Positions 51,205-58,688 of a stretch of 64,000 nt of DNA are shown here, piece by piece; within the stretch, counting starts at the first letter, position 1; every line of letters starts with the position of its first letter. Both the position numbers and the translations under genes were made by a program. This stretch comes from Thalassotalea_F euphylliae. GTDB taxonomy: Bacteria > Pseudomonadota > Gammaproteobacteria > Enterobacterales > Alteromonadaceae. The notes below the pieces were generated by a model. That model saw nothing but the letters and a program-made list of their open reading frames with translations. It was not told the origin of the DNA and searched no databases. The stretch lies in assembly GCF_042682785.1 (NCBI RefSeq), contig NZ_JBHUIB010000002.1:1-64000 (forward strand). Reading direction: 5' to 3'.

Positions 51205-51621
51205 TCACAATATGTCGATTGTAACGGTAATAATTTAATAAAAAATATTAAATTATTTAATAGGTTGCAGTGGGTTGGTTATTTGATTTTTGAATTACAG
51301 AAATCCAGCTATAAACTAGAATGTGATACAGAAACCCAGCTTAATACTAGAATTCAAGATTCGTCAATCTAGAATCATAAAATTGGCCCTTTCTAACATC
51401 TTGAATTATCAATAATCCCCAAATACAGAAAATCCAGATCTAGATTGGAATGATCAGTTGACCATTCCAATCTAGAACTGGATAGGTTCTAATGAAGCTA
51501 GAGCAGGTTGCTAGTATCTTGGTTAGTTTGATACTAATATCAGCAGAACAAAAATGAGATGGTTGCTGCTAGAAAACGACCCAATCGCTAACTATTAAAT
51601 TGTTAAATTCCCCTGGGAAGC
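51205..51621. other. Repeat-bearing non-coding gap before the cassette cluster
   Basis: No supported gene. Three related units beginning ACAGAAA and containing CCAG...TAGA occur near 51297, 51332 and 51425. The third is the left arm of an inverted repeat with 51463-51481. GTTAAAT at 51602-51608 fits the integron core GTTRRRY, 14 bases before the next start. Confidence 0.45.
51434..51502. repeat. Dispersed imperfect repeat, copy B, with adjoining inverted repeat
   Basis: 51463-51502 matches copy A (37556-37595) at 33 of 40 positions. Its first 19 bases are also inverted at 51434-51452 (18 of 19 match, 10-nt spacer), so this copy can fold into a long hairpin. Confidence 0.5.
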
Positions 51622-51984
51622 ATGAACATAAATTTCAAGAAAGGTGTTTTAATAGCGCTAATATTACCAGCAGGTTTTCACTGGCTTGGAATATCTCTTT
51701 TAGGCTTAATGATTTTTGCTCGTGATACGTTTCGCGATCTTCCTTCATTATTTGTTATTTCAACTATAACGGTAGGAATAATAGCTCTATCTGTTGCGGT
51801 CATGTCCGTCATTTGTTACCCGAAAATCAGCCAGTTTTCTGTTTACTCTGTCAGTGCTGGATGCACTTCACTTACTATTGCATTATTTATGGGCTTTTAT
51901 GGTTCGCCTTCGTTTTTAATCTCAGCTATTAGTTTGTACTTGGGCAGTATTTTCCTTATAGTTGAGTATGTTAGGGGAAATTAA
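51622..51984 (+). CDS. Cassette-encoded small membrane protein
   Basis: 120 aa, almost entirely four hydrophobic helices (about 9-31, 37-60, 66-88, 92-114) with short loops. I do not recognise the family. The stop TAA overlaps the first bases of an attC site (51979-52081), the typical layout of an integron gene cassette. Low-GC, phenylalanine/isoleucine-rich codons differ from the housekeeping genes. Function unknown. Confidence 0.6.
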   Translation: MNINFKKGVLIALILPAGFHWLGISLLGLMIFARDTFRDLPSLFVISTITVGIIALSVAVMSVICYPKISQFSVYSVSAGCTSLTIALFMGFYGSPSFLISAISLYLGSIFLIVEYVRGN

Positions 51985-52081
51985 CAAGTCAATTTTGGAT
52001 GGGACGTCTAGTGCTTGGCTAGCGCTCATTCTTCACTAATTTTAGCCAAGCATTTATCAGCCCCTTATTGGGCCGTTATAC
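51979..52081 (+). mobile_element. Integron attC recombination site 1
   Basis: About 103 bp. It opens with ATTAACAAG (R''-like), contains the inverted arms GCTTGGCT (52013-52020) and AGCCAAGC (52044-52051), and ends with CAGCCCCTTATTGGGCCG followed by the core GTTATAC (52075-52081). The ending is strongly reminiscent of Vibrio VCR-type attC sites and matches site 2 nearly base for base over the last 38 positions. Confidence 0.8.
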
Positions 52082-52094
52082 GTAAAGGGAACTT

Positions 52095-52517
52095 ATGCAA
52101 CAAATCATCACTAATTTAAGTGATCCTGCTTGGTGGTTTAATGGAATATTCTTCATACTAGTAGGTTTAGCTGTAGCGTGGATATTTAAGAAAATACCTA
52201 TTGTCTTAAAATCAGCTTTAAGAAAGCGTTTAGCCAAAACTCTCCGAAAAATAAAATATGAAAGATGGTGTGCTTCATCAGTTCAGTATCAATTGAATAG
52301 TTCACAAGCTAGGTTTTTTGTCTTTATTTTTACCTGCTTTACATATATTTCTTGGCTTGCATATGATCCCCTTAAGATTATTTTCAACGAGAGCTTTTTC
52401 TTAGGTATGCTATTAACTAGTCCAATTTATATCATTGAAATATATTGGCTTATGCAAGATCAGTATGTAAAAGAATTGATTAAACGTAGGCGTAAATTAC
52501 GTATAACAAGCCAATAA
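52095..52517 (+). CDS. Cassette-encoded membrane protein
   Basis: 140 aa. One transmembrane helix near the N-terminus (about 12-30), a basic cytoplasmic loop (31-65) and two helices (about 72-90 and 98-116), ending in a basic KRRRKLRI tail. No family recognised. It is bracketed by attC site 1 upstream and site 2 downstream (whose R'' overlaps the gene end), so it is a complete, single-gene integron cassette (52075-52598). AAAGGGAA precedes the ATG. Confidence 0.62.
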   Translation: MQQIITNLSDPAWWFNGIFFILVGLAVAWIFKKIPIVLKSALRKRLAKTLRKIKYERWCASSVQYQLNSSQARFFVFIFTCFTYISWLAYDPLKIIFNESFFLGMLLTSPIYIIEIYWLMQDQYVKELIKRRRKLRITSQ

Positions 52518-52604
52518 AGTGAAGGGACTGCTTAAGCTTGGCTCTGTTCCGCTTCGCTACACAATTTAGCCAAGCATTATTAGCCCCTTATTGGGGCGTT
52601 ATTT
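52501..52604 (+). mobile_element. Integron attC recombination site 2
   Basis: About 104 bp. It starts GTATAACAAGCC, includes GGGACTG, the arms AGCTTGGCT (52535-52543) and AGCCAAGC (52568-52575), and ends AGCCCCTTATTGGGGC followed by the core GTTATTT (52598-52604). It resembles VCR-type attC sites from start to end. Its 5' part overlaps the end of the preceding gene. Confidence 0.85.
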
Positions 52605-52621
52605 TTAAGGATGAAATTTAC

Positions 52622-52960
52622 ATGAGATCAATCGTTATACTTTGGTTTACTATCATTGCTTTTAGTGTTTTTGCAGATTCTCAAGGCGAAAAAGGGTTTA
52701 AAATGGATGTCAGTGTTTCTGGGTTCTTTAGCCCTGAAGTAACCAAAGCAACCATTAAATCTGTCGTTAAAGACTCTTCGGCAGAAAAACAAGGCATTGA
52801 AATAGGTCATGAAGTTGTCGCAATAGATGGCTGTAAAATTCCTGGCTGTTCAGCTTCTATTGCCAAAGAAGCATTACAAAAAAATGTAGGTGAAGTTGTG
52901 ATTCTTAGTATGCTAAAGCCAAACGGTGAAGCTTACCAAGCAGAAGTAATCTTACAGTAA
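52622..52960 (+). CDS. Exported single-PDZ-domain protein
   Basis: 112 aa from ATG at 52622; the frame is open further upstream but that part is only the attC site. Signal peptide (about 1-18, cleavage after FADS or nearby), then one PDZ domain: KDSSAEKQGIEIGHEVVAIDG is the classical carboxylate-loop/strand region. Two cysteines (CKIPGC) may form a disulfide. No protease domain. It directly follows attC site 2, so it is likely the next cassette gene, although no clear attC is seen after it. Confidence 0.7.
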   Translation: MRSIVILWFTIIAFSVFADSQGEKGFKMDVSVSGFFSPEVTKATIKSVVKDSSAEKQGIEIGHEVVAIDGCKIPGCSASIAKEALQKNVGEVVILSMLKPNGEAYQAEVILQ

Positions 52961-53030
52961 AAATATTGCGCGCAGCGCAAGCTGGGCAGCTAACGCTAAA
53001 TAACTATTGCATCGCAGAAAAGGAGTTCTT

Positions 53031-53498
53031 ATGAAAACGTTATTGATACTTTCATTTACTGTTTTATTTTCTAGTTCGTTATTCGCTAATGAAGAAAAAA
53101 TAGATCTCAATGCCTTTGCAAAGTTGTACTTTGACAAAATGGTGGCAACCCAAGCCCCCGCAGCGACTGAAAAAGAATTAGAAGAATATTTAGCACTATT
53201 GACCGACGATGTTGGTCACTCTCATCTTCCTTGGGTTACAGATGACTCTCGCTTACCATCGGGTAAGGAGGATAAACGTAAAGGCATGACTTTTTATCTA
53301 GGTGCTCACACGGAATACCAAGCTGAATTGTTGGACGTATTTACTTTTAATCAATCGGCCGTTGCTATTAGGTATAAAAACTATGCCAAAGGCATTCATC
53401 CTCAAAATAACCAGCCTATTGAGTACTCTCAAACGATGATGGAAGTGTTAGAAATTGAAGATGGAAAAGTGGCTGTCATTCGCAAATATCACGAATAG
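53031..53498 (+). CDS. Exported NTF2/SnoaL-like protein
   Basis: 155 aa from ATG at 53031 with AAGGAG at ideal spacing; an in-frame ATG 24 bases upstream has no ribosome site. Signal peptide (cleavage after LFA-N, about 19). The mature domain has the cone-shaped alpha+beta pattern of NTF2-like proteins, with a helix KLYFDKMVA, YLALLTDDVGHSHLPW, and the ending EIEDGKVAVIRKYHE strand typical of SnoaL-like folds. Binding or catalytic role unknown. It may be the last member of the accessory block; a strong terminator follows. Confidence 0.7.
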   Translation: MKTLLILSFTVLFSSSLFANEEKIDLNAFAKLYFDKMVATQAPAATEKELEEYLALLTDDVGHSHLPWVTDDSRLPSGKEDKRKGMTFYLGAHTEYQAELLDVFTFNQSAVAIRYKNYAKGIHPQNNQPIEYSQTMMEVLEIEDGKVAVIRKYHE

Positions 53499-53599
53499 AG
53501 CTCAGAGCTTAGCATTTTGAAACTTTAATATCTGTGAGCCTCACTGTAGGCAAACAGATTCTTAGAGTTACATCACTATGCTAAGTAATCAACTAGCTA

Positions 53600-53627
53600 A
53601 AAAAAGGAGCCAATTGGCTCCTTTTTT
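53600..53627. terminator. Bidirectional terminator between NTF2-like gene and speE
   Basis: Self-complementary AAAAGGAGCC/GGCTCCTTTT with flanking A and T runs. It can stop both the plus-strand transcript and the speE transcript, whose stop is at 53651. Confidence 0.85.
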
Positions 53628-53650
53628 ACTTCAATTGTAGAGGCGTTGAA

Positions 53651-54511
53651 CTAGTCGTTGTCGATAAGGCCAGCTAACCCTTTCTTAGCAAAGGTCGGCA
53701 ACGCAAAAGATGCGCTGTGAAGCGGCGCGTTATAGTAATCAAACTCAAGACCGCTTTGCTCAACACGTTCTGCATTAAAATCGTTTACTGGGTGATACTT
53801 CTTGGTTGCAAACGTAAAGCTCCACAGGCCACCTGGGTAGGTTAGGTTGCTGAAGCTATACAAGTAGCTTTTTGGGAATACCGCATTTAATACTTTTAGT
53901 AATGACTGCTGAATATCCATGGCATACCATGAAGATTCACCTTGTGACACCACTATGCCGTCGTCGGCTAAACAGTTGTAAACATCTTGATAAAATTCTT
54001 CACCGAATAGCGGTTGTGCAGGGCCGATAGGGTCGGTACTGTCAACGATTATCACATCAAACTTTTCAGCTGTTTCTTTAACAAACTGAACGCCGTCGCC
54101 GATGATAAGGTCGATGCGTGGGTCGTCAAGCGCGCATGACGTTTGTGGGATATGCGCCTTACATGCGTCGACTACCATGCCATCAATTTCAACCATGGTG
54201 CATTTTTCAACAGAACTGTGTCGAATAACTTCACGCGCGGTACCTCCGTCACCACCACCAATGACCAGTACATTCTTAGGGTTTGGGTGCACGAACAACG
54301 GCACGTGACTGATCATGTCGTGATAAGCGAATTCATCTCGCTCAGTCACCATAATTAGCCCGTCATTCAACAACATTTTGCCGTGGCCTTTTGTCTCTAC
54401 AACATCGACCGTCTGAAACTCACTTTTGCCAGAGAAAAGCACTTGTTCCACTTTAAACTTCAAACCTAAATAGTCTTGAAACTTCTCTTCAACCCATAAA
54501 TTAGAGTGCAT
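53651..54511 (-). CDS. speE: Spermidine synthase (polyamine aminopropyltransferase)
   Basis: 286 aa. An N-terminal beta domain is followed by a Rossmann methyltransferase-like fold with VIGGGDGGTAREVIRH (substrate-binding loop, about 83-98), TMVEIDGMVVDACK and VDSTDPIGPAQPLFG (catalytic Asp). It transfers aminopropyl from decarboxylated AdoMet to putrescine. Length is standard (about 285). Its start overlaps the end of the AdoMetDC gene by 11 bp, so the two enzymes that act in sequence are translationally coupled. Confidence 0.96.
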   Translation of the reverse strand: MHSNLWVEEKFQDYLGLKFKVEQVLFSGKSEFQTVDVVETKGHGKMLLNDGLIMVTERDEFAYHDMISHVPLFVHPNPKNVLVIGGGDGGTAREVIRHSSVEKCTMVEIDGMVVDACKAHIPQTSCALDDPRIDLIIGDGVQFVKETAEKFDVIIVDSTDPIGPAQPLFGEEFYQDVYNCLADDGIVVSQGESSWYAMDIQQSLLKVLNAVFPKSYLYSFSNLTYPGGLWSFTFATKKYHPVNDFNAERVEQSGLEFDYYNAPLHSASFALPTFAKKGLAGLIDND

Positions 54512-55463
54512 GATTTTCTCCTGAAATGTCTAATTCAACCGGTGTTTTATAGGCTTGTTTGGGTTGAATGAAATTAGCGAAATGAACGATGTAGTCGTTA
54601 GATAGTGTGCTGTTTACTAATGCGTTACTCACATATTGCTCTGGTATGTGTGCGATGGCTTGTTCGGCAAAATCTTGTTCATTGAAACTGAGTAAATCAA
54701 ACGAAGCAGGTTGAAGCACCGCTAAGATTTTCGGCGCTAATTTAACTAAATTCATGTTTGATTCAAACGAAATGTAGCTGCTGTCAGCCTGCGGCGTGAC
54801 ATGAATCGTGAGGTACTCGTGTCCTCTTATTGCATTAAGCGAGTAGCCGTAGGGTTCAAACACATAGTCATCGATAATAAAGTCTGGTAGAAGCGCTTCA
54901 ATACATAAAAAGTCGCGAATATCAGCACTGCTCAAATTAGGTTGCGTCAAATGTTCAGACGCTGTTGCACTGATTTGATAGGCAAGTAATTCGTAGGTTT
55001 TATCGGTTTCGACAGCTTTAAAGTGGTTGTCTTGATGGAATATATATGTGTGATGACCATCAAGTTCACCGAATCGATAGGCTTTGCCTTCAACGAACTT
55101 GGTCAACACTTTAATGTCGTCACCAAAACAGCTAGGTTGCGCTTGAGCAAAATATTCGTTTTTACGTTGGTAAATAACGTGTTCTACCAGGTCACTGCCT
55201 TGGTTTGCCAGGAAATATTCTACTGAATTGACGAGATGTGTTTCACCGCAGGTTAAAATTAAGAAGCGGTCTTGCCAAACAAACAAGCTAGATTCCGACA
55301 ATAGAAATGCTTTGCAGTGTTGGTTCTCAATAGAAGAGAGAATTTGTGCATGACAGCACTCTACTAATTTTGACCAAAACGCATTGTCTATATCTGTTAA
55401 CAGGTTGATTTTATTTGCATCAACTAAAATTTCGGCTTTTTTTTCTGAACCTTCAAAAAACAA
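54501..55463 (-). CDS. S-adenosylmethionine decarboxylase, eukaryotic-type
   Basis: 320 aa, much longer than bacterial SpeD and laid out like the eukaryotic proenzyme (human 334). FFEGSEK holds Glu4 and Glu7, matching human Glu8/Glu11. LLSESSLFV gives the self-cleavage pair Glu57-Ser58, where Ser58 would become the pyruvoyl group. ILTCGET gives Cys72 (human Cys82). EPYGYSLNAI and LTIHVTPQADSSYISFE give the equivalents of Ser229 and His243. It makes decarboxylated AdoMet for SpeE. The TTG start has GAGGG seven bases upstream. Alignment is from memory of the family, but the motif order is unmistakable. Confidence 0.88.
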   Translation of the reverse strand: MFFEGSEKKAEILVDANKINLLTDIDNAFWSKLVECCHAQILSSIENQHCKAFLLSESSLFVWQDRFLILTCGETHLVNSVEYFLANQGSDLVEHVIYQRKNEYFAQAQPSCFGDDIKVLTKFVEGKAYRFGELDGHHTYIFHQDNHFKAVETDKTYELLAYQISATASEHLTQPNLSSADIRDFLCIEALLPDFIIDDYVFEPYGYSLNAIRGHEYLTIHVTPQADSSYISFESNMNLVKLAPKILAVLQPASFDLLSFNEQDFAEQAIAHIPEQYVSNALVNSTLSNDYIVHFANFIQPKQAYKTPVELDISGENHAL

Positions 55464-55501
55464 TGTTATGCCCTCAAAAGCACGGCACGAAAGGGTGCGC
55501 T

Positions 55502-55529
55502 ATTTTACAAACAACTTTTCGTTTTTCAA
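55502..55529 (-). promoter_or_regulatory. Putative promoter of the AdoMetDC-speE operon
   Basis: On the minus strand TTGAAA (55529-55524) and TAAAAT (55507-55502) are separated by 16 bp, about 40 bases ahead of the TTG start codon. The remainder of the 240-bp divergent gap toward speB shows no other clear element. Confidence 0.45.
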
Positions 55530-55703
55530 CAGTAATTTTTTACGCCTAAATGGCTTTTTTTACCAGCGAAATTTTATTGTCTAGGGCACTATTGGAACAG
55601 GGCGGGTGGTTCAGATATTCATCGCATAGCATCATGCAAAAAATACTATACTTTAGCGGGAATATTTGCATAATTGCGCGAAAAATAACTTCGGACTAGT
55701 TAC

Positions 55704-56642
55704 GTGTCGAAACTTAAAGAAATTGATGTTGAATTAACGGCAGCGCCAATCCCTTTTGAGTGGTCGCTAGAGCAGCCTGCCATTTATCGCAGTGCAACCC
55801 ATATTGTGGGGTTTGAATTTGACGGTACGGCATGTTTTCGAAAGGGCACTAAGTCAGGGCCAAATGCCTTGCGCGCGGTATCTGACGGCATAGAGTCTTA
55901 CTCTCCCTATTTAGATGCTGATTTAGAAGATGTATGTTTTGCTGATCTTGGCAATTTACCTATCGATACGGCAATCACAGAAGAGTCAAAGCCTGAGCAC
56001 ATTAAAGCTGAATTTGAGCGCGCTTCAACGGCATTTAATCAACTGTTTGAGAACATCTCACTCGTTGATGATGACGTAAAAGTGATGACCATTGGTGGCG
56101 AGCACTCTATCTCTTATGCGCCAATTGTCAGGCATTTGAAGGAATATCCAAACATGGTGTTGTTGCATTTAGATGCGCATGCCGATTTACGTGATGGTTA
56201 CTTGGGTTACCACTATTCTCACGCATCTATAATTCGACGTGTAACAGACCACTTTACTGACGCGAATGATTTGATTCAGTATGGCATTCGCTCAGGGACA
56301 AAAGATGAATACGAGTGGATGAAAACGCACGGTACCATTAAACAAAGCCGTATTGAATTTCTTGAAGCCGTTGCAGCGATACCGGCAGACAGACCTATTT
56401 ATCTAACCTTAGATTTAGATTACTTCGACCCCAGTTTTTTTCCGGGTACAGGCACGCCAGAGCCGGGTGGCGAGGACTTTCACTCGTTTGTGAGTTTATG
56501 CAAAATTTTGCGTGATAAACACTTTATTGGTTGCGATGTTGTTGAGTTATCGCCAGAAATTGATAGCACGGGTAACAGTGACGTTTTCGCGGCGAAGGTA
56601 GTTAGAGAGTTATTGTTATGCCTGCAGTCGAGAGATCAGTGA
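55704..56642 (+). CDS. speB: Agmatinase (arginase family)
   Basis: 312 aa, ureohydrolase fold. Manganese-site motifs: GGEHSISYAPI (His), HLDAHADLRDGYLG (Asp-x-His-x-Asp) and LTLDLDYFDPSFFPGTGTPEPGG (Asp-x-Asp). It splits agmatine to putrescine and urea. Substrate assignment rests on the family match and on speA downstream. The start is GTG at 55704. The stop TGA overlaps the speA ATG (TGATG), so the two are coupled. Confidence 0.92.
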   Translation: MSKLKEIDVELTAAPIPFEWSLEQPAIYRSATHIVGFEFDGTACFRKGTKSGPNALRAVSDGIESYSPYLDADLEDVCFADLGNLPIDTAITEESKPEHIKAEFERASTAFNQLFENISLVDDDVKVMTIGGEHSISYAPIVRHLKEYPNMVLLHLDAHADLRDGYLGYHYSHASIIRRVTDHFTDANDLIQYGIRSGTKDEYEWMKTHGTIKQSRIEFLEAVAAIPADRPIYLTLDLDYFDPSFFPGTGTPEPGGEDFHSFVSLCKILRDKHFIGCDVVELSPEIDSTGNSDVFAAKVVRELLLCLQSRDQ

Positions 56643-58615
56643 TGAGTAGAGATAATTTGCCTGAGCACCAGCGTCATGCCGCTCACAATGTTGAAGATAA
56701 AAGTAAAGAAAGTTCGAGTTGGTCTATCGATGATGCCGAAAAAGTCTATCGCGTAAAGCGTTGGGGCGATGGTTATTTTGCTGTGGGCGATCACGGCAAT
56801 GTCGAAGTCACTCCTCGCTATGACCAACCAACACTTAAAATTAATCTCCGTGAAATTGTTGACGAAATGGTCGCAGAAGGTATTGAGTTTCCTGCGGTTG
56901 TTCGATTTCATGACATATTGCGTTCGCAAGTAGAAAGACTTAACAGAACCTTTAGAAACACGATTGAGGCGGCGCAGTACGAAGGGCGCTATTTAGGGGT
57001 TTTTCCGGTCAAAGTAAATCAAATGCGTGAAGTTATCGAAGAAATTGTCGATGCTGGCTCACGTTTTAACTATGGTTTAGAAGCGGGATCAAAGCCTGAG
57101 CTTATAGCCGCTCTGGCATACAATACCAATAAAAATTCACTGACTATACTCAACGGATATAAAGACGAAGAATACCTGCGTTTGGCGCTATTGGGTCGCA
57201 AGATCAATCGCAAAATAGTAATAGTTATTGAGAAGTTTAGTGAGTTGACGAAACTCATTAAGCTATCAAAAGAGCTAGACATTGAGCCAATCATTGGCCT
57301 GCGGGTTAAGATGATGGTAAAAGGTCGCGGCAAGTGGGAAAGCTCAAGTGGCGAGCGTGCTAAATTTGGTTTGAGCATAGCTGAAATTCTTAATGCCGTG
57401 GCGCTACTAGAGCAAGAAGGACTGACAGAAGCAGTTAAGCTGCTGCATTTTCATATTGGCAGCCAGCTAACGGACATTCGCTCAATCAAAGAAGCCGTGC
57501 AAGAAGCGTCGCTTATCTACGCACGTCTAGTTAAGCAGGGCGTGCCGTTAGAATACGTTGATGTAGGTGGTGGCTTAGCTGTTGATTATGATGGCTCGCA
57601 ATCAACAAACGACTCATCGTGTAATTACGGCTTGGAAGAGTACATTAACGATATTGTCTATGGCTTTAAACAAAGCTGTGACTTAGAAGGCGTGGCACAT
57701 CCTCACTTAGTAAGTGAAAGTGGGCGAGCGATGACCGCCCATCACTCTTGTGTGATTACCAAAGTGATTGGTGAAATTCATCCTAGCGGTGCGGAATACA
57801 ATACGCGTAAGGAAACGGGTGAACACATTATTGTCACCAACATGCGCGATATCGAAAACTCGCTTAGCGCTGCAAATTACCAAGAAGCATACAACGACAT
57901 TGCTCAGCTGAAAGAGCAAGCGATGCAAGGCTTTAAGCTAGGCATTTTGTCACTAGAAGAAATGGCTAAAATAGAAACACTGTATTGGCGTATTCTTGGC
58001 CGAGTAGATGCGCTTGCGAGTGCAGAAGAGTTTGTGCCAGAAGAGCTTAAAGAAATTCCCGAAATGATGTCTTCGCAGTACTTGGCAAACTTTTCCGTGT
58101 TCCAGTCTGCTGCTGATTCATGGGCAATTGATCAAGTCTTGCCGATTGTGCCGATTTCACGTTTAGATGAGAAGCCCTCTAGGCTATGTAGTTTGGTTGA
58201 TATTACCTGTGATAGTGATGGCAAAATTGATCATTTCATTGGTGAAGATACCGTCGCCAGTAATATCCCTATGCACCAATTAAAAGACGATGAAGACTAT
58301 TTTATTGGCTTGTTTTTGACTGGCGCTTATCAAGATGTGATGGGGGATATGCACAACTTGTTTGGTCGCCTAAATGAGGTACATATTGTCAGTTATGATG
58401 ATGATCCAAAAGACTTCTATATAGAAGAGGTTGTTAAAGGCTCATCGGTAAAAAATGTACTCTCTACCATGCAATACACGCCTGAGATTATGGCGCAGAT
58501 GGTGAAAAAGGAAATCGACAAACAAATTCAGCGCGGAAGAATTAAGCCGCGTGAAGGCGTGAACTGGATTGACTTCTATGAAGATTGTTTAGATGGTTAC
58601 ACCTACTTAAAATAA
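56642..58615 (+). CDS. speA: Biosynthetic arginine decarboxylase
   Basis: 657 aa from ATG at 56642; an in-frame ATG at 56618 lies inside speB and is not preferred. PLP-dependent fold III enzyme: GVFPVKVNQ (PLP lysine, about residue 126), LHFHIGSQ, YVDVGGGLAVDYDG, LVSESGRAM and C-terminal LVDITCDSDGKI. It converts arginine to agmatine. Length is that of the E. coli enzyme (658). Its one-base overlap with speB makes a two-step arginine-to-putrescine operon. A terminator follows. Confidence 0.96.
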   Translation: MSRDNLPEHQRHAAHNVEDKSKESSSWSIDDAEKVYRVKRWGDGYFAVGDHGNVEVTPRYDQPTLKINLREIVDEMVAEGIEFPAVVRFHDILRSQVERLNRTFRNTIEAAQYEGRYLGVFPVKVNQMREVIEEIVDAGSRFNYGLEAGSKPELIAALAYNTNKNSLTILNGYKDEEYLRLALLGRKINRKIVIVIEKFSELTKLIKLSKELDIEPIIGLRVKMMVKGRGKWESSSGERAKFGLSIAEILNAVALLEQEGLTEAVKLLHFHIGSQLTDIRSIKEAVQEASLIYARLVKQGVPLEYVDVGGGLAVDYDGSQSTNDSSCNYGLEEYINDIVYGFKQSCDLEGVAHPHLVSESGRAMTAHHSCVITKVIGEIHPSGAEYNTRKETGEHIIVTNMRDIENSLSAANYQEAYNDIAQLKEQAMQGFKLGILSLEEMAKIETLYWRILGRVDALASAEEFVPEELKEIPEMMSSQYLANFSVFQSAADSWAIDQVLPIVPISRLDEKPSRLCSLVDITCDSDGKIDHFIGEDTVASNIPMHQLKDDEDYFIGLFLTGAYQDVMGDMHNLFGRLNEVHIVSYDDDPKDFYIEEVVKGSSVKNVLSTMQYTPEIMAQMVKKEIDKQIQRGRIKPREGVNWIDFYEDCLDGYTYLK

Positions 58616-58643
58616 GTAGCGAGTTTTCCGTTCAACTAAAGAA

Positions 58644-58668
58644 AAAGCCGCTATCAGCGGCTTTTTTA
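58644..58668. terminator. Terminator after speA, shared with the RND operon end
   Basis: Stem AAAGCCGCT/AGCGGCTTT (58644-58652 and 58656-58664) with a 3-nt loop, T run on the plus strand and A run (T on the minus strand) on the other side. It can also end the convergent RND transcript, which stops at 58689. Confidence 0.85.
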
Positions 58669-58688
58669 ATTCAATAATTTTCCTGGCA

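Noticed and set aside
51163..51372. 69-codon open frame on the plus strand
   Set aside because: It runs through the degenerate repeat units, has no ribosome site, and the opposite strand looks more protein-like in part.
52538..52621. N-terminal extension of the PDZ-domain gene
   Set aside because: This stretch is the attC site; the ATG at 52622 gives a signal peptide.
52961..53030. Sequence after the PDZ gene considered as an attC site
   Set aside because: No GTTRRRY core with matching arm; the GC-rich GCGCGCAGCGC stretch does not fit the attC pattern.
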